In this document: piece after piece, positions 1 through 8,601 of the stretch
Layout: the number at the start of each line of letters is the position of its first letter
Numbering within the stretch: position 1 is the stretch's first letter
From: Pseudomonadota bacterium
Lineage (GTDB): Bacteria > Pseudomonadota > Gammaproteobacteria > Acidiferrobacterales > UBA6901
Length of the DNA: 64,000 bases
NCBI GenBank assembly: GCA_021790335.1
Contig: JAJYEE010000009.1
Coordinates: 17,876 to 81,875, forward strand
Direction: 5' to 3'
Made by a program: the position numbers and the translations under genes
Notes under the pieces: generated by a model
Databases searched by the model: none
Seen by the model: the letters and a program-made list of their open reading frames with translations, nothing else
Told to the model about the DNA's origin: nothing

Positions 1-169
1 AACTATCTTGCCGCTTGCTCAACCATGCCGGGTTGGCACAGCGTCCGGGGCGACCGCTATATGATCCGACGGATCGCCGTGCACCAGGACATTACCGGTG
101 ACGAGACGTCGTTCCTCGCGAGGCTGTCCGGATGGATCTAAGATGCACGTCACCGCAGACCGCAACAAG

Positions 170-805
170 TCATTTTCCAATCTGCCGCAGTATTCTGGCA
201 ATGCTCGAATCAATACGCGAATAACAAGTCTGAAAATAGGCGTCGCCGCAACCGAATGGATCAGCAATATAGGGGTTCCCGGGACTGTCCCAGATTCCCA
301 AAAGAGTAATCTGGGCCATTGAACTGCGCACGCGATCGATGCGTCGTAGCCGTTGTGCTTGCCATGGCTCCATGGCAACGAGCAGGTCCCCCGGGCCAAT
401 GTTCAAATCGTCTATGTGCTTGGCTATATGTCCGCTGAGATCGACACCGCGCTGATCCGCGTTGCGAATAGCGTCGGGATTGGCGCACGCGCCGACTTGC
501 GGCTTCAGACCTGCCGAAACAGCCGACATCCGGCGGCCAGTCGCCACTGCCTCAGCATAGGGGCTACGGCAGATGTTTCCCATGCACACAAACACTAGGC
601 GCTCGACGTGCGGCCAATTGATGCGTTCGAATCCCCTGCAGAACCCTATGCGGTACGCCAGCATGTACCGGAAGTGCGTCACCATCGCTCGATTGCGGCC
701 GTGCCGCTGTGCAATCACTTCCTGCCATTTTCGCAACCTTGATTGAAGCGGTGCCATGGCAGCTGCGTATACCTTCGAGGCTAGCGGAATGACCCCTGTA
801 TTCAT
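170..805 (-). CDS. Low-molecular-weight protein-tyrosine phosphatase with N-terminal extension
   Basis: The protein (211 residues) carries the LMW-PTP P-loop CMGNICRS, with the nucleophilic cysteine at about residue 74 and the Arg-Ser that bind phosphate. A late Asp-Pro (DPFG, about residue 182) fits the general acid. Such phosphatases dephosphorylate the tyrosine-rich tail of BY-kinases that control capsule or EPS export, which suits this polysaccharide locus; no kinase is seen in the window. The start is supported by an ATGA overlap with the upstream deacetylase gene. About 68 residues precede the catalytic domain, rich in Arg, Trp and aromatic residues, whereas family members usually begin a few residues before the P-loop. 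The function of this extension is unknown. Confidence 0.88.
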   Translation of the reverse strand: MNTGVIPLASKVYAAAMAPLQSRLRKWQEVIAQRHGRNRAMVTHFRYMLAYRIGFCRGFERINWPHVERLVFVCMGNICRSPYAEAVATGRRMSAVSAGLKPQVGACANPDAIRNADQRGVDLSGHIAKHIDDLNIGPGDLLVAMEPWQAQRLRRIDRVRSSMAQITLLGIWDSPGNPYIADPFGCGDAYFQTCYSRIDSSIARILRQIGK

Positions 806-1881
806 GAGTTACGCGTCCCGGGACGCAGCAGCGTCTTGCCCCACTCAATCCATGTACTGTACTGCAGGAAGTCCTCCAGTGTCTCCGGAAAGACGAACCG
901 GTCGAGCCGCCGCGGAAAGTCTCTACGCTCCCGATCATTGCACAAACTTACATAGCCGGCATCAGACGTCACGAACGTGGACAACCCAGCATCGCTCAAG
1001 AACTCGATTTCGCGTGTTCCGAAAAGCCCACTCGGAAAATTAAAAACGGGTAAGGGCTCGGCCAGCTCGTGCCGCATGCGCTGCCAGGAACCCGTGATTT
1101 CGCCCCGCGCATGTTCGCTGGACATGCCCGTCAGGATTTGATGGCTCACCGAATGTGGCCCGAAGGAGAAAAGCCCGGTGCGCTCGAGCGATCTGGCGTC
1201 GTCCCAACTCATGGGCGCATATGCGCGTGGCGCACGTTCCGGAATCGCCAACTCCGCGGCATCAGGCAGGGCGTCGAGCACAGCGAGGAGCTCCGGCTGC
1301 GCCATCGCCTTGCAGCGCAAGCGCAGATCTTCAACGGCGGAAAGGCGCTGTGCATCACTACGCAAATCATAGGATAGCGTCTGCGAATCGGTCCGAATCG
1401 TCACAGACGTGCGCGTCGTATGTCTGAACAAATACGCGATCTGGTCGTCCCAGGGCCACAAACTCCCGTCGACAAAGCCCGTAATCAGGAATATCGTTGC
1501 CGGGCAATCGTAGCGCCGGAACAGCGGTGCCGCGATTTCCGCCTGATCATAGGTTCCATCATCGAACGTAAACGCGACACTATGCCCCTTTGGAGGGGCG
1601 TCCCCGTTGAGATCCGCTATTAGCTCCGGGAGTGACACCAGCCGATAATTCTGGCGCCGCAAGCGTTGCAATATTGATTCTATGAACTGTATGGAGTGCC
1701 CATATATGCCCTGGGCTGGATCTTCGATACGGTGCATCATGAAAACCGTTCGCAAGCATCCGGTGAACGGGCTGAAAAATGTGCGCACTCTCGGGTGCGC
1801 GAGCGCGCGGATAACTACCTGCTTCAGAATGTTTTTTGTTCGATGAATCACAGTGGTAACCTGTGCCGCACTGCCGCACAT
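802..1881 (-). CDS. Polysaccharide deacetylase family protein (NodB homology domain)
   Basis: This 359-residue protein has the NodB motif 1 TFDDG at about residues 105-109, where the first Asp is catalytic and the second binds metal. A later SFGPHSVSH stretch fits the histidine motif (HS/TxxH). The family removes N-acetyl groups from sugars such as GlcNAc in polysaccharides. It differs from the XrtA-type deacetylase encoded at 8602, so the locus holds two unrelated-looking deacetylases. It overlaps the following phosphatase gene by four bases, implying co-translation. The start is the first ATG of the frame; an internal GTG near residue 11 is also possible. No convincing signal peptide is seen. 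The substrate cannot be told from sequence. Confidence 0.85.
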   Translation of the reverse strand: MCGSAAQVTTVIHRTKNILKQVVIRALAHPRVRTFFSPFTGCLRTVFMMHRIEDPAQGIYGHSIQFIESILQRLRRQNYRLVSLPELIADLNGDAPPKGHSVAFTFDDGTYDQAEIAAPLFRRYDCPATIFLITGFVDGSLWPWDDQIAYLFRHTTRTSVTIRTDSQTLSYDLRSDAQRLSAVEDLRLRCKAMAQPELLAVLDALPDAAELAIPERAPRAYAPMSWDDARSLERTGLFSFGPHSVSHQILTGMSSEHARGEITGSWQRMRHELAEPLPVFNFPSGLFGTREIEFLSDAGLSTFVTSDAGYVSLCNDRERRDFPRRLDRFVFPETLEDFLQYSTWIEWGKTLLRPGTRNS

Positions 1882-2208
1882 GCGGCAAGCCCCGCACTGA
1901 TCTGGTCTACGAGAAGAACTTCCCCACTCCGACGATATTTTGTCGCCCTAACGGTCATAGCAGTTGCGTCACCCCAGTGCATGAAAGAGACTTCGGGGCG
2001 AAAGGGAGACGGGTAGAGCTCGCGATAGTTTTTTTGGCGGCTCGACCCTGCGCCTAACGTGACCCGCCGGGCTGACTCGCACCCCGGATTGCTTCCTTGT
2101 AAAAAGAGTGCACACCAAACAGGCCGAAGGCAGACACCCGCCTTCAGGCACTTTCAGCACCGGCACCCGCCCCCTTCCACCTTTCAGTGTAATCCGACAG
2201 GAGGGGGC

Positions 2209-3431
2209 ATGGAACTGGTGGCACTGTACAAGCGGGTGATTGGCCTCGACGTGCATCAGGCACGGATCACGGCCTGTGCGCTGATCGAGGAGACGGACGG
2301 AACGATGCGTATCGAGCAGCGGCAGTTTGGCGCCTTCAGGCGGGACCGCCGGGCGCTGGCCGAATGGGCGGCGGCGCTGCGTCCGGATGAAGTGGTCATG
2401 GAGAATACGGGCATTTACTGGAAGAGCCCGTATGCGGCGCTGGAGGCGGCAGGCATCCGGGCCAAGGTGGTAAATGCGCGACACGTGAAGAACGTGCCCG
2501 GACGCAAGACCGATGTCGGCGATGCTCAGTAGCTCGCAACACTCGCGTGGGCAGGTCTGCTGCGGGGCTCGTTCGTGCCCCCCGACGAAGCTGCGGGAGT
2601 TGCGCCTCATTGCCCGCCAACGGCAGAAGCTCATCGGGCAGCTCGCTGCCGAGAAGAACCGCCTGCACAAAGTGCTGACCGATCCCGGGATCCGTTTGGG
2701 GGTGGTGGTCTCCGACCTGCACGGCCAGTCAGAGCGCGTCATGGTGAAGGCGATCGTTGCCGGGCAACCACCCCCACGAGGTGCTCACACTGGCCAGCCG
2801 AAGACTCAAGGCCTCCCGCGAGGAACTCTTCGATGCCCTGCAGGGCGACTTGACCCCCAGCCACCGTTTTGTCCTGGAGGAGCTCATGCGGCACATCGAG
2901 GGGATCGAGGCCCGTATCGCGCGCTTCGATGCCCGGTTGCTCGCTGAACTGGAAACCGAGCGCCATACCCTGGCGCTGTTGCAAACCCTCCCCGGTGTCG
3001 ATCTCATCGGGGTCGCCCTGCTGCTGGTCGAGATCGGCACCGACATGGACGCCTTTGGCAGCGCCGATCGCCTCGCTTCCTGGGTCGGGCTGTGCCCCGG
3101 CAATAACGAATCCGCCGGCAAGCGCAAATCCGGGCGGGTACGTAAGGGCAATCCCCATGTCCGACGGCTCCTCTGCGAGTTCGCCCATGCCGCCCGCCGC
3201 GCCCGGTCGGTGCTCAAGTCGAAGTTCCAGGCGCTCCTTGCGCGACGCGGCCATAAACGCGCCATCGTCGCCATCGCCCACAAGCTCCTGCGCACGATCT
3301 TCTTCATGCTGAAGCGTGGCGAGCCCTACCGGGACCCGGCCACCGACTATGAAGCGCTTTCCGTACAACGCAACGCGCCGCGCTGGATCAAAGCCCTGAC
3401 CAAGTTCGGCTTCATCCCAGCCAGCGCCTGA
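2209..3431 (+). pseudogene. IS110 transposase, broken by a stop codon and two frameshifts
   Basis: An ATG at 2209 follows a GGAGGGGG ribosome site. The N-terminal DEDD (RuvC-like) part begins RVIGLDVHQ and runs to GRKTDVGDAQ, where a TAG at 2530-2532 replaces the Trp or similar residue expected there. Reading resumes as LATLAWAGLLRGSFVPP, then shifts frame near 2580 (one extra base) into TKLRELRLIARQRQKL, and shifts again near 2760 (one extra base) into GNHPHEVLTLASRRLK. The last open segment, 2757-3431, holds the intact Tnp_20 domain (LPGVDLIGVALLL, ASWVGLCPGNNESAGKRKSGRV). An active transposase cannot be made without repair or recoding. Confidence 0.88.
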
Positions 3432-3511
3432 GCAGGGACAAGGTTGTCCGGCCGATGACCTTCGGCTGGTCAGGGGTGCGTTCGCCTTGAACATGGGTTC
3501 TTTCACGCTAA
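2562..3511 (+). repeat. 950-bp direct repeat, copy A (partner 12001-12950)
   Basis: Positions 2562-3511 match 12001-12950 at a constant offset of 9439 bases. All ORF-track translations shared by the two stretches are the same, and the lines I compared by eye are identical, including both frameshift sites. The repeats flank most of the exopolysaccharide genes in direct orientation, so homologous recombination between them would delete about 9.4 kb. Confidence 0.92.
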
Positions 3512-3568
3512 AAAAATAAGCATAGCCGATCCAAACGACGTGGTCATCCAGCCTACACCCGGAAAGTT

Positions 3569-3995
3569 TCATAGCGGCATCCCTTCGTGCCACCCTATCT
3601 CTGATACCCACTTTGGATTGTCACCGATCTGGCACAATTGCTTGTGCACACGCCCTTGCGGTTTCCTCCCTTTTTGCAGCGGCCTTCTGGTGGCACCCGC
3701 ACACTTGGCATAACTCCACACCAGTTCGTCTGGGTTGAGGTCTGGCATATAGCCTTTCAGAAAGTGTGCCATCAGACGGCCCTTTGTGCTGGCCACATGC
3801 TCTTTGACCATCGCCTTCTTGTGTGCGTGCAGCGCATCAACCACCCGGTGCCGCTGCTTCCTGCGGCGATACATCAGTTGCTTGCGCAGCTCGACAAACT
3901 ATTCGCCCGTGAGCGCTGCCTTAATTGAGGCTCGGTCGTCAAATCGACGACGCCATAGATTGTCAGCATGATGCGGCCCGATACTGACGGCAAAA
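3569..3995 (-). pseudogene. IS630-family transposase, C-terminal remnant
   Basis: Read on the minus strand the frame gives HAHKKAMVKEHVASTKGRLMAHFLKGYMPDLNPDELVWSY, the conserved IS630 stretch with the DLNPDE catalytic Glu region, ending near QIGDNPKWV. A TAG separates FVELRKQLMYRRRKQ from the preceding RASIKAALTGE, and one base is missing near 3945 because the upstream match SVSGRIMLTIYGVVD lies in another frame. The N-terminal half is absent. It abuts the IS3 fragment at 3996. Confidence 0.75.
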
Positions 3996-4178
3996 CTATT
4001 GTTCGAACGCTGCCTGTGAGAGATAGGCGAACTTCAACCGGCGCCGTTGACGGTTGCAGAAGATCTCGATGTACTCTGCAATCTCATGCATCACCCGAGC
4101 GCGGGTCTCATGGCACCGGCGGCGCACCAGTTCGTTCTTGACGTTTCCCCAGAAGCCATCCCCAGAGTACGTTGTGCC
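3996..4178 (-). pseudogene. IS3-family transposase (OrfB) C-terminal remnant
   Basis: This frame is too short for the ORF track. Minus-strand translation gives FWGNVKNELVRRRCHETRARVMHEIAEYIEIFCNRQRRRLKFAYLSQAAFEQ followed by TAG at 3996-3998. This matches the end of the IS3 integrase core (the family pattern is SLKNELV..., EIFDYIEVFYNR, LGYLSPAAFE). Only the last 55-60 residues remain, with nothing recognisable between 4179 and 4261. Confidence 0.72.
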
Positions 4179-4261
4179 CTATCGAAATCTCGAAAACATT
4201 CCGCTGCCCAGGTACTGAATTGATGCGCCAACGTTGCCCCGACACAGGGACACCGTCAAAC

Positions 4262-5746
4262 TCAAGATCCGTCAGCCCCAGAAAAAATCGCCATGACCGC
4301 CCTGGGGTTCCGGATTAATGCCACAACCCGGGCACGTTCCTCTGGATCGAAAACCGGAAGTACCAGCAACAGACCAACGAATAACAGCATCTCCATCGCA
4401 TGCACGGTAATCGCCCAGGCGAGATACTTCGGCACGAAAAGCGACAGCAAGTAGATCGCCATCGCCAGACCGGATATCTTAACGACCTTCCCCCACCGTA
4501 AACCCATGTCATAGGACGATTGCGACACGCTATAGATCCACGCGAACCTCGCCGCAAAGCCGATCAGCGTCGCAACTGCCGCCCCGATCGCCCCGAAACG
4601 CGGTATCAGGATCATATACCCGAGAGCGGCCACCATCGCGGCTGCAATGGTCGAATAGAACCCATGCATCGTCTTGTTGTGAAGCAGCAGGCCGACATTC
4701 GAAAAGGAAGTCCAGGCCTGAAACACGTACGCGGTGACAATCATCGGCACCACCTGATAAGCGTCCCAAAAGCGGTAGTTGGACATGACCCGCAATACGT
4801 CCTGAGCAAACACCGCAATGCCCAGAGCGCCGAAGATCAGCATCACGCTGACAACAACAAACGTCTTATTGAAAACGGCTTGTGGATCCGTGCTTTTCAG
4901 AACGACATAGCGCTGACTATCCCAGATTGCGCCGAACGGGGCCCAACCCACGGCAAGCAGCATATAACCGAACCGGTACCCCAGGCTGTAGATGCCAACC
5001 TCCGAGATATTGGCGAAATGCCGAAGGAAATACCGGTCGCTGCTGGTGAAGAAAAACGTGGCTACGGCCGAAAGGACCAGCGGCCAACTGAACGCCGCCA
5101 GCTCGCGGGCCTTACTGCCCGAAAACCGCAGCCCGATTCTCGACATGGTATAGCCCGCCAACACGATAAACATAATGGTTCCGGAGAGCAGGGCGCTGTA
5201 AATGACACCGGTCACCCGTAGGTGCTCGATCACGACGAAATAGATGTTGAAACTCAGCTGCAGCACAAGCCGCAGCGTGCTGAGCGCCACGAATGACCAC
5301 GGACGTTGCTCCGCACGCAGACTGATGAAGGCGAGCTCCACCAGTGCCGATAGCGGTAGCGTGATGCCGTACAGGCGCATCTCGCCGGCACGCTTGGTAC
5401 TGCCGAACACCAGTAGCGAAAGATCCCTGCCGAAGCCCATCAGCAACAACAGCCCGCACAGCGTCAGACCCGCTACCATAATCAGGGCCGTAGATATTAC
5501 CTCGTTCTTGTCTTTGGTTTCGGAGTAGCTCGCGTGATATCGAAATATTGCCTCCCCTACCCGCAGACCAAATACAACCGCGAACAGGTCGACCGTCGTG
5601 GACAGCAGTTCGATCACGCCATAGTCGGACGGATTCAGATGGCGCGTATAGATCGGCAACATGACTATGCTCGCCACGTTGCGCAATAGGGTGCCAACAG
5701 TGTAGATCGCCGTATGCCTGACCAGCGTTTGCGTTTCGCGTTTCAC
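4262..5746 (-). CDS. Wzx-type polysaccharide flippase (MOP superfamily)
   Basis: This 494-residue, very hydrophobic protein has about 12-14 predicted membrane segments. Its opening HTAIYTVGTLLRNVASIVMLPIYTRHLNPSDYGVIEL is typical of oligosaccharide flippases, which begin with a helix, a short IYTR loop and the YG motif. Such proteins move undecaprenyl-linked repeat units across the inner membrane before polymerisation. The neighbouring glycosyltransferase and sugar phosphotransferase supply the lipid-linked substrate. The gene follows the glycosyltransferase by about 40 bases on the same strand. The cognate polymerase (Wzy) is not in the window. Substrate specificity cannot be deduced. Confidence 0.9.
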   Translation of the reverse strand: MKRETQTLVRHTAIYTVGTLLRNVASIVMLPIYTRHLNPSDYGVIELLSTTVDLFAVVFGLRVGEAIFRYHASYSETKDKNEVISTALIMVAGLTLCGLLLLMGFGRDLSLLVFGSTKRAGEMRLYGITLPLSALVELAFISLRAEQRPWSFVALSTLRLVLQLSFNIYFVVIEHLRVTGVIYSALLSGTIMFIVLAGYTMSRIGLRFSGSKARELAAFSWPLVLSAVATFFFTSSDRYFLRHFANISEVGIYSLGYRFGYMLLAVGWAPFGAIWDSQRYVVLKSTDPQAVFNKTFVVVSVMLIFGALGIAVFAQDVLRVMSNYRFWDAYQVVPMIVTAYVFQAWTSFSNVGLLLHNKTMHGFYSTIAAAMVAALGYMILIPRFGAIGAAVATLIGFAARFAWIYSVSQSSYDMGLRWGKVVKISGLAMAIYLLSLFVPKYLAWAITVHAMEMLLFVGLLLVLPVFDPEERARVVALIRNPRAVMAIFSGADGS

Positions 5747-5788
5747 AGCGTTCTCAATCAGGCATGGCGGCGGGCGCGAGACAGCCGG

Positions 5789-7051
5789 TCATGGGTTGGC
5801 GCTGGGCGGTCGGTCATTCCTCAACGCACGGCGATAGACCTGCTCCATCCGGCGTGCATACTCGTCCATATTGTATCTGCCGAGCACCTTGCGGCGTCCC
5901 AGCTCACCCATCTCGCGGCGCAGCCGTTCATCACCGAGTAAAGTCGAAATGGCTCGCGCCAGGGCGGGTGTGTCCGTCGGGTCCACGATCAGTCCGTCCT
6001 TCCCATCGTCGATGATTTCGCGCGGCGCGCCGAGATTCGACGCCACCACGGGAATTCCGCAGGCCATCGCTTCCGTAATCACCAGACCGAACGGTTCTGG
6101 GCTGATTGACGCATGAACGACCACGTCCATGATTCCGTACAGTTCGACGACTTTGTCGATGTAACCCGTAAAAATGAACCTGTCCGACAGGCCCTGTTGC
6201 CGAACGAGATCATGCAATTCGGCCCACAGTGTCTGGTCTCCGTCCGAAACGTCCCCCACTACAAGAGCGACCGCGTCCGGCATGCCCCTCAGCACCTCGC
6301 TTGCTGCCAGTACGAACTCACGGTGACCCTTCCATCTGACAATCCGTCCAAATATTCCGAAGACCCGTTGTGCCGACCCCAGGCCATACCGAGCCCTGAC
6401 CGACCGCACGATGCCGGAATCAATAGTCATTGGTTCGGCAGGGTTGGGAATGAATTCGATCATCCGTTCCGGAACTCCCTTGCTCACCAGATCTTCTTTG
6501 ATGTGGGAGGATACCGCCACGAAACCATGCGCCCTGCGCGCGAGAAAGCGCTGCAGGAATCCGTGCTGGGCGGGGCCGTGGGCATGAACCACGAAGCAGC
6601 GCCCCAGCGCCCAGGCTACCAGCGCCGCCTCGACGTTATATAGTTCGTTGTTCAAATGAATCACATCTATCTTTCCGCGAACTATGCGCAAGCCGAGTCG
6701 CCATGCGTACACAGTATTCATCGCCACCGAAATCAAAGAAATCCCATACATGACCGGGCGCGTGATGAGGTTGGACATGGGCATTCGGCGGAGCCAACGC
6801 GTTATCCGGGCATGATCCTCATAACTGAGAGGATGCCTGACCACATCGACCTTCCCCCAATTCCCGAAATGGCTGCGCAGTATCGCTGTGTCCATCTCGC
6901 TTATCACTTGGCATTCGACCTTGGAAGCGTCGAGCGCCCGCACCAAGCGGGAGGCCACGATGATGGATCCGCCAAAAGCGGTCGCCTGATCAACGATCAG
7001 AACCCGGATTTTGTGTTCTTTCACTGCCCTGTTCCCAGCGCCGGTACGCAT
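5789..7051 (-). CDS. Glycosyltransferase family 4 (GT-B fold)
   Basis: The C-terminal half shows the retaining GT4 layout: FGIFGRIVRWKGHREFV (donor-site Gly-Arg and Lys), FTGYIDKV, then PEPFGLVITEAMACGIPVVAS with the E(x7)E-type motif. It should add a sugar from a nucleotide donor to the growing lipid-linked glycan at the inner face of the inner membrane. The open frame extends upstream to 7195, but that start is TTG without a ribosome site. I chose the ATG at 7051, preceded by GGAAG, which places IRVLIVDQ near the N-terminus as usual for GT-B enzymes. An ATG at 7123 is an alternative. The acceptor and the sugar are unknown. Confidence 0.88.
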   Translation of the reverse strand: MRTGAGNRAVKEHKIRVLIVDQATAFGGSIIVASRLVRALDASKVECQVISEMDTAILRSHFGNWGKVDVVRHPLSYEDHARITRWLRRMPMSNLITRPVMYGISLISVAMNTVYAWRLGLRIVRGKIDVIHLNNELYNVEAALVAWALGRCFVVHAHGPAQHGFLQRFLARRAHGFVAVSSHIKEDLVSKGVPERMIEFIPNPAEPMTIDSGIVRSVRARYGLGSAQRVFGIFGRIVRWKGHREFVLAASEVLRGMPDAVALVVGDVSDGDQTLWAELHDLVRQQGLSDRFIFTGYIDKVVELYGIMDVVVHASISPEPFGLVITEAMACGIPVVASNLGAPREIIDDGKDGLIVDPTDTPALARAISTLLGDERLRREMGELGRRKVLGRYNMDEYARRMEQVYRRALRNDRPPSANP

Positions 7052-7324
7052 ACGTTCTTCCACGACGGCCTCTGCCGGTTGCGGTGTGCCATCGATCGTC
7101 GCTCGCCGCAGCGTCGGATCCATAACCGCTTCGACCCAGCCACCGGTCCGAATGCGACGCCAGCCAGCCGCCCACCATTTGATATGAATTTGCAATTTCC
7201 GACCCGTTTTCCCGCCAAAACGCTCCTAACGTCGTTGCGGGCCAATGCCGCCCCTAACATTCACGACAGCCGAATTCCGCCGGACCGCGGCTGGCAGCTG
7301 TCGCCTGAGCCAAAGCAGAAGATG

Positions 7325-8440
7325 TCAGGGCAAATATTTGACAATTGACGGCCCCAATCTGTTCGCGACACAGACAGGCAGACGTCGCCAAGCGGCGATT
7401 GCCAGCCGGTACCGGGGGTTGTCGGGAGTAAGCTGCGGCATCTCGCGGTTTTCGGCCAGCCAGTAGTGCCAGTAGAGCTGCTGTTCCGAAGCTCCCCACT
7501 GTTTCTTGAATCGGTAGGTGCCGCTGCCGACGGAGCTTCTCCCGAAATCGAATATACGATATCCGTTTTCAATGGCCATCTTGAGCGTTTCGGCGTACAG
7601 CAGCATGTTGACGCCCAGCGAATTATACTCCCGCAGGGACGACGCCCAAGGTATTTCGAGGCAATCCCGGAATCCAAGCAAGAATCCAGCCGCAACCGGC
7701 CGCCGCTTGTGCCGAACCAGCACGATCGACGCATCTCCCGGGAGGGCGCGCAGGATCGCTTCGAAAAGAGAACGTGGATACACCGGCGTTCCAAGGTCCC
7801 GCATGTTGCGCGCGAACACTGCATAGAACTCGGACAGCAACTCCGCCCCGCCGCGCAGCACCTCGGCACCTTCTTTCTGCGGCCGTCGTATTTGCGCACG
7901 CAGTTTCCCGCCGAGCGCCCCCCAGAGATGATCATAAGTCCCGGGCAACGGCAACTGCATGACCACTTTGTCTGTCCGCACCTGCCAACCTTCATGCACA
8001 GCCGTATCACGGAATTCCACATGATCGCACCCGATCCGCCGAGCTTCTGCGGCGGCCGCCAACATCAACTCCCGCGCAAGCGACTCAGACCGCGCCAGTG
8101 CGCCGCCGTAATTGAAGTACGGCATCGAGACCAAATAGTCTCCGAACAAGCGGCTGCGTAGCCGCACCAACGGCAATACGCCCGACAGTCCCGTGGCGTC
8201 ACGGGTGGCGAGGCGGATGATTTCATGGCCGAATACATCATGAATCACTCCATGCCAGACCGACCGATGGTACAAGGTCGACTGCGGGTGATGCTCTACA
8301 AACGTGTCCCACTCGGCCACGGATCGAGCTTCAAGCGGCGCGACTTCGACACCTTCCTGCAGCCCGCCCGCGTCATGACAATCGGCGCGCGCTTCCGCCG
8401 CGCGGGTCTCCTGTTTGGCGTCAAAACCAATCGTGTTCAT
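7325..8440 (-). CDS. FemAB-like protein, XrtA/PEP-CTERM-associated type (GNAT fold)
   Basis: This 371-residue protein has the FemAB/peptidoglycan-bridge type double GNAT architecture. The features I recognise are the opening FVEHHPQSTLYHRSVWHGVIHDVFGHE, SMPYFNYGGAL, LRAQIRRPQKEGAEV, and a C-terminal FDFGRSSVGSGTYRFKKQWGA. That set is characteristic of the FemAB proteins found beside exosortase A exopolysaccharide genes. The family transfers aminoacyl or similar groups, but the substrate of this branch is not established to my knowledge. The neighbouring XrtA-type deacetylase and sugar transferase agree with the assignment. The start is the first ATG; its ribosome site is weak. Confidence 0.83.
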   Translation of the reverse strand: MNTIGFDAKQETRAAEARADCHDAGGLQEGVEVAPLEARSVAEWDTFVEHHPQSTLYHRSVWHGVIHDVFGHEIIRLATRDATGLSGVLPLVRLRSRLFGDYLVSMPYFNYGGALARSESLARELMLAAAAEARRIGCDHVEFRDTAVHEGWQVRTDKVVMQLPLPGTYDHLWGALGGKLRAQIRRPQKEGAEVLRGGAELLSEFYAVFARNMRDLGTPVYPRSLFEAILRALPGDASIVLVRHKRRPVAAGFLLGFRDCLEIPWASSLREYNSLGVNMLLYAETLKMAIENGYRIFDFGRSSVGSGTYRFKKQWGASEQQLYWHYWLAENREMPQLTPDNPRYRLAIAAWRRLPVCVANRLGPSIVKYLP

Positions 8441-8601
8441 CTTCCCGGGTTTGTCCCGTCCTGCGACGCAGAAGTCTTGTCAAATAGACCGGATGTCAGG
8501 TCATTCAGCTTATTGCCACGGACTAACATGCGGTGTCTCACGGACTGCCATACCTTTCCATGCCGTTGCAGCTGGCACACCGTCCTGCCACCTCATTCTA
8601 T

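Larger units (their letters stand above)
2059..3511 (+). mobile_element. IS110-family insertion sequence, defective copy 1
   Basis: The element contains a broken IS110-type transposase gene (2209-3431) preceded by non-coding sequence. The right boundary at about 3511 is set by comparison with the second copy, which stays identical to 12950 and then diverges. The left boundary is not defined because the second copy lacks this part, so 2059 is only the start of the open frame. In IS110 elements the non-coding end carries the bridge RNA that directs target choice; the stretch before 2209 is where it would lie in the IS110 group. No terminal inverted repeats are apparent, as expected for the group. 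Confidence 0.75.
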
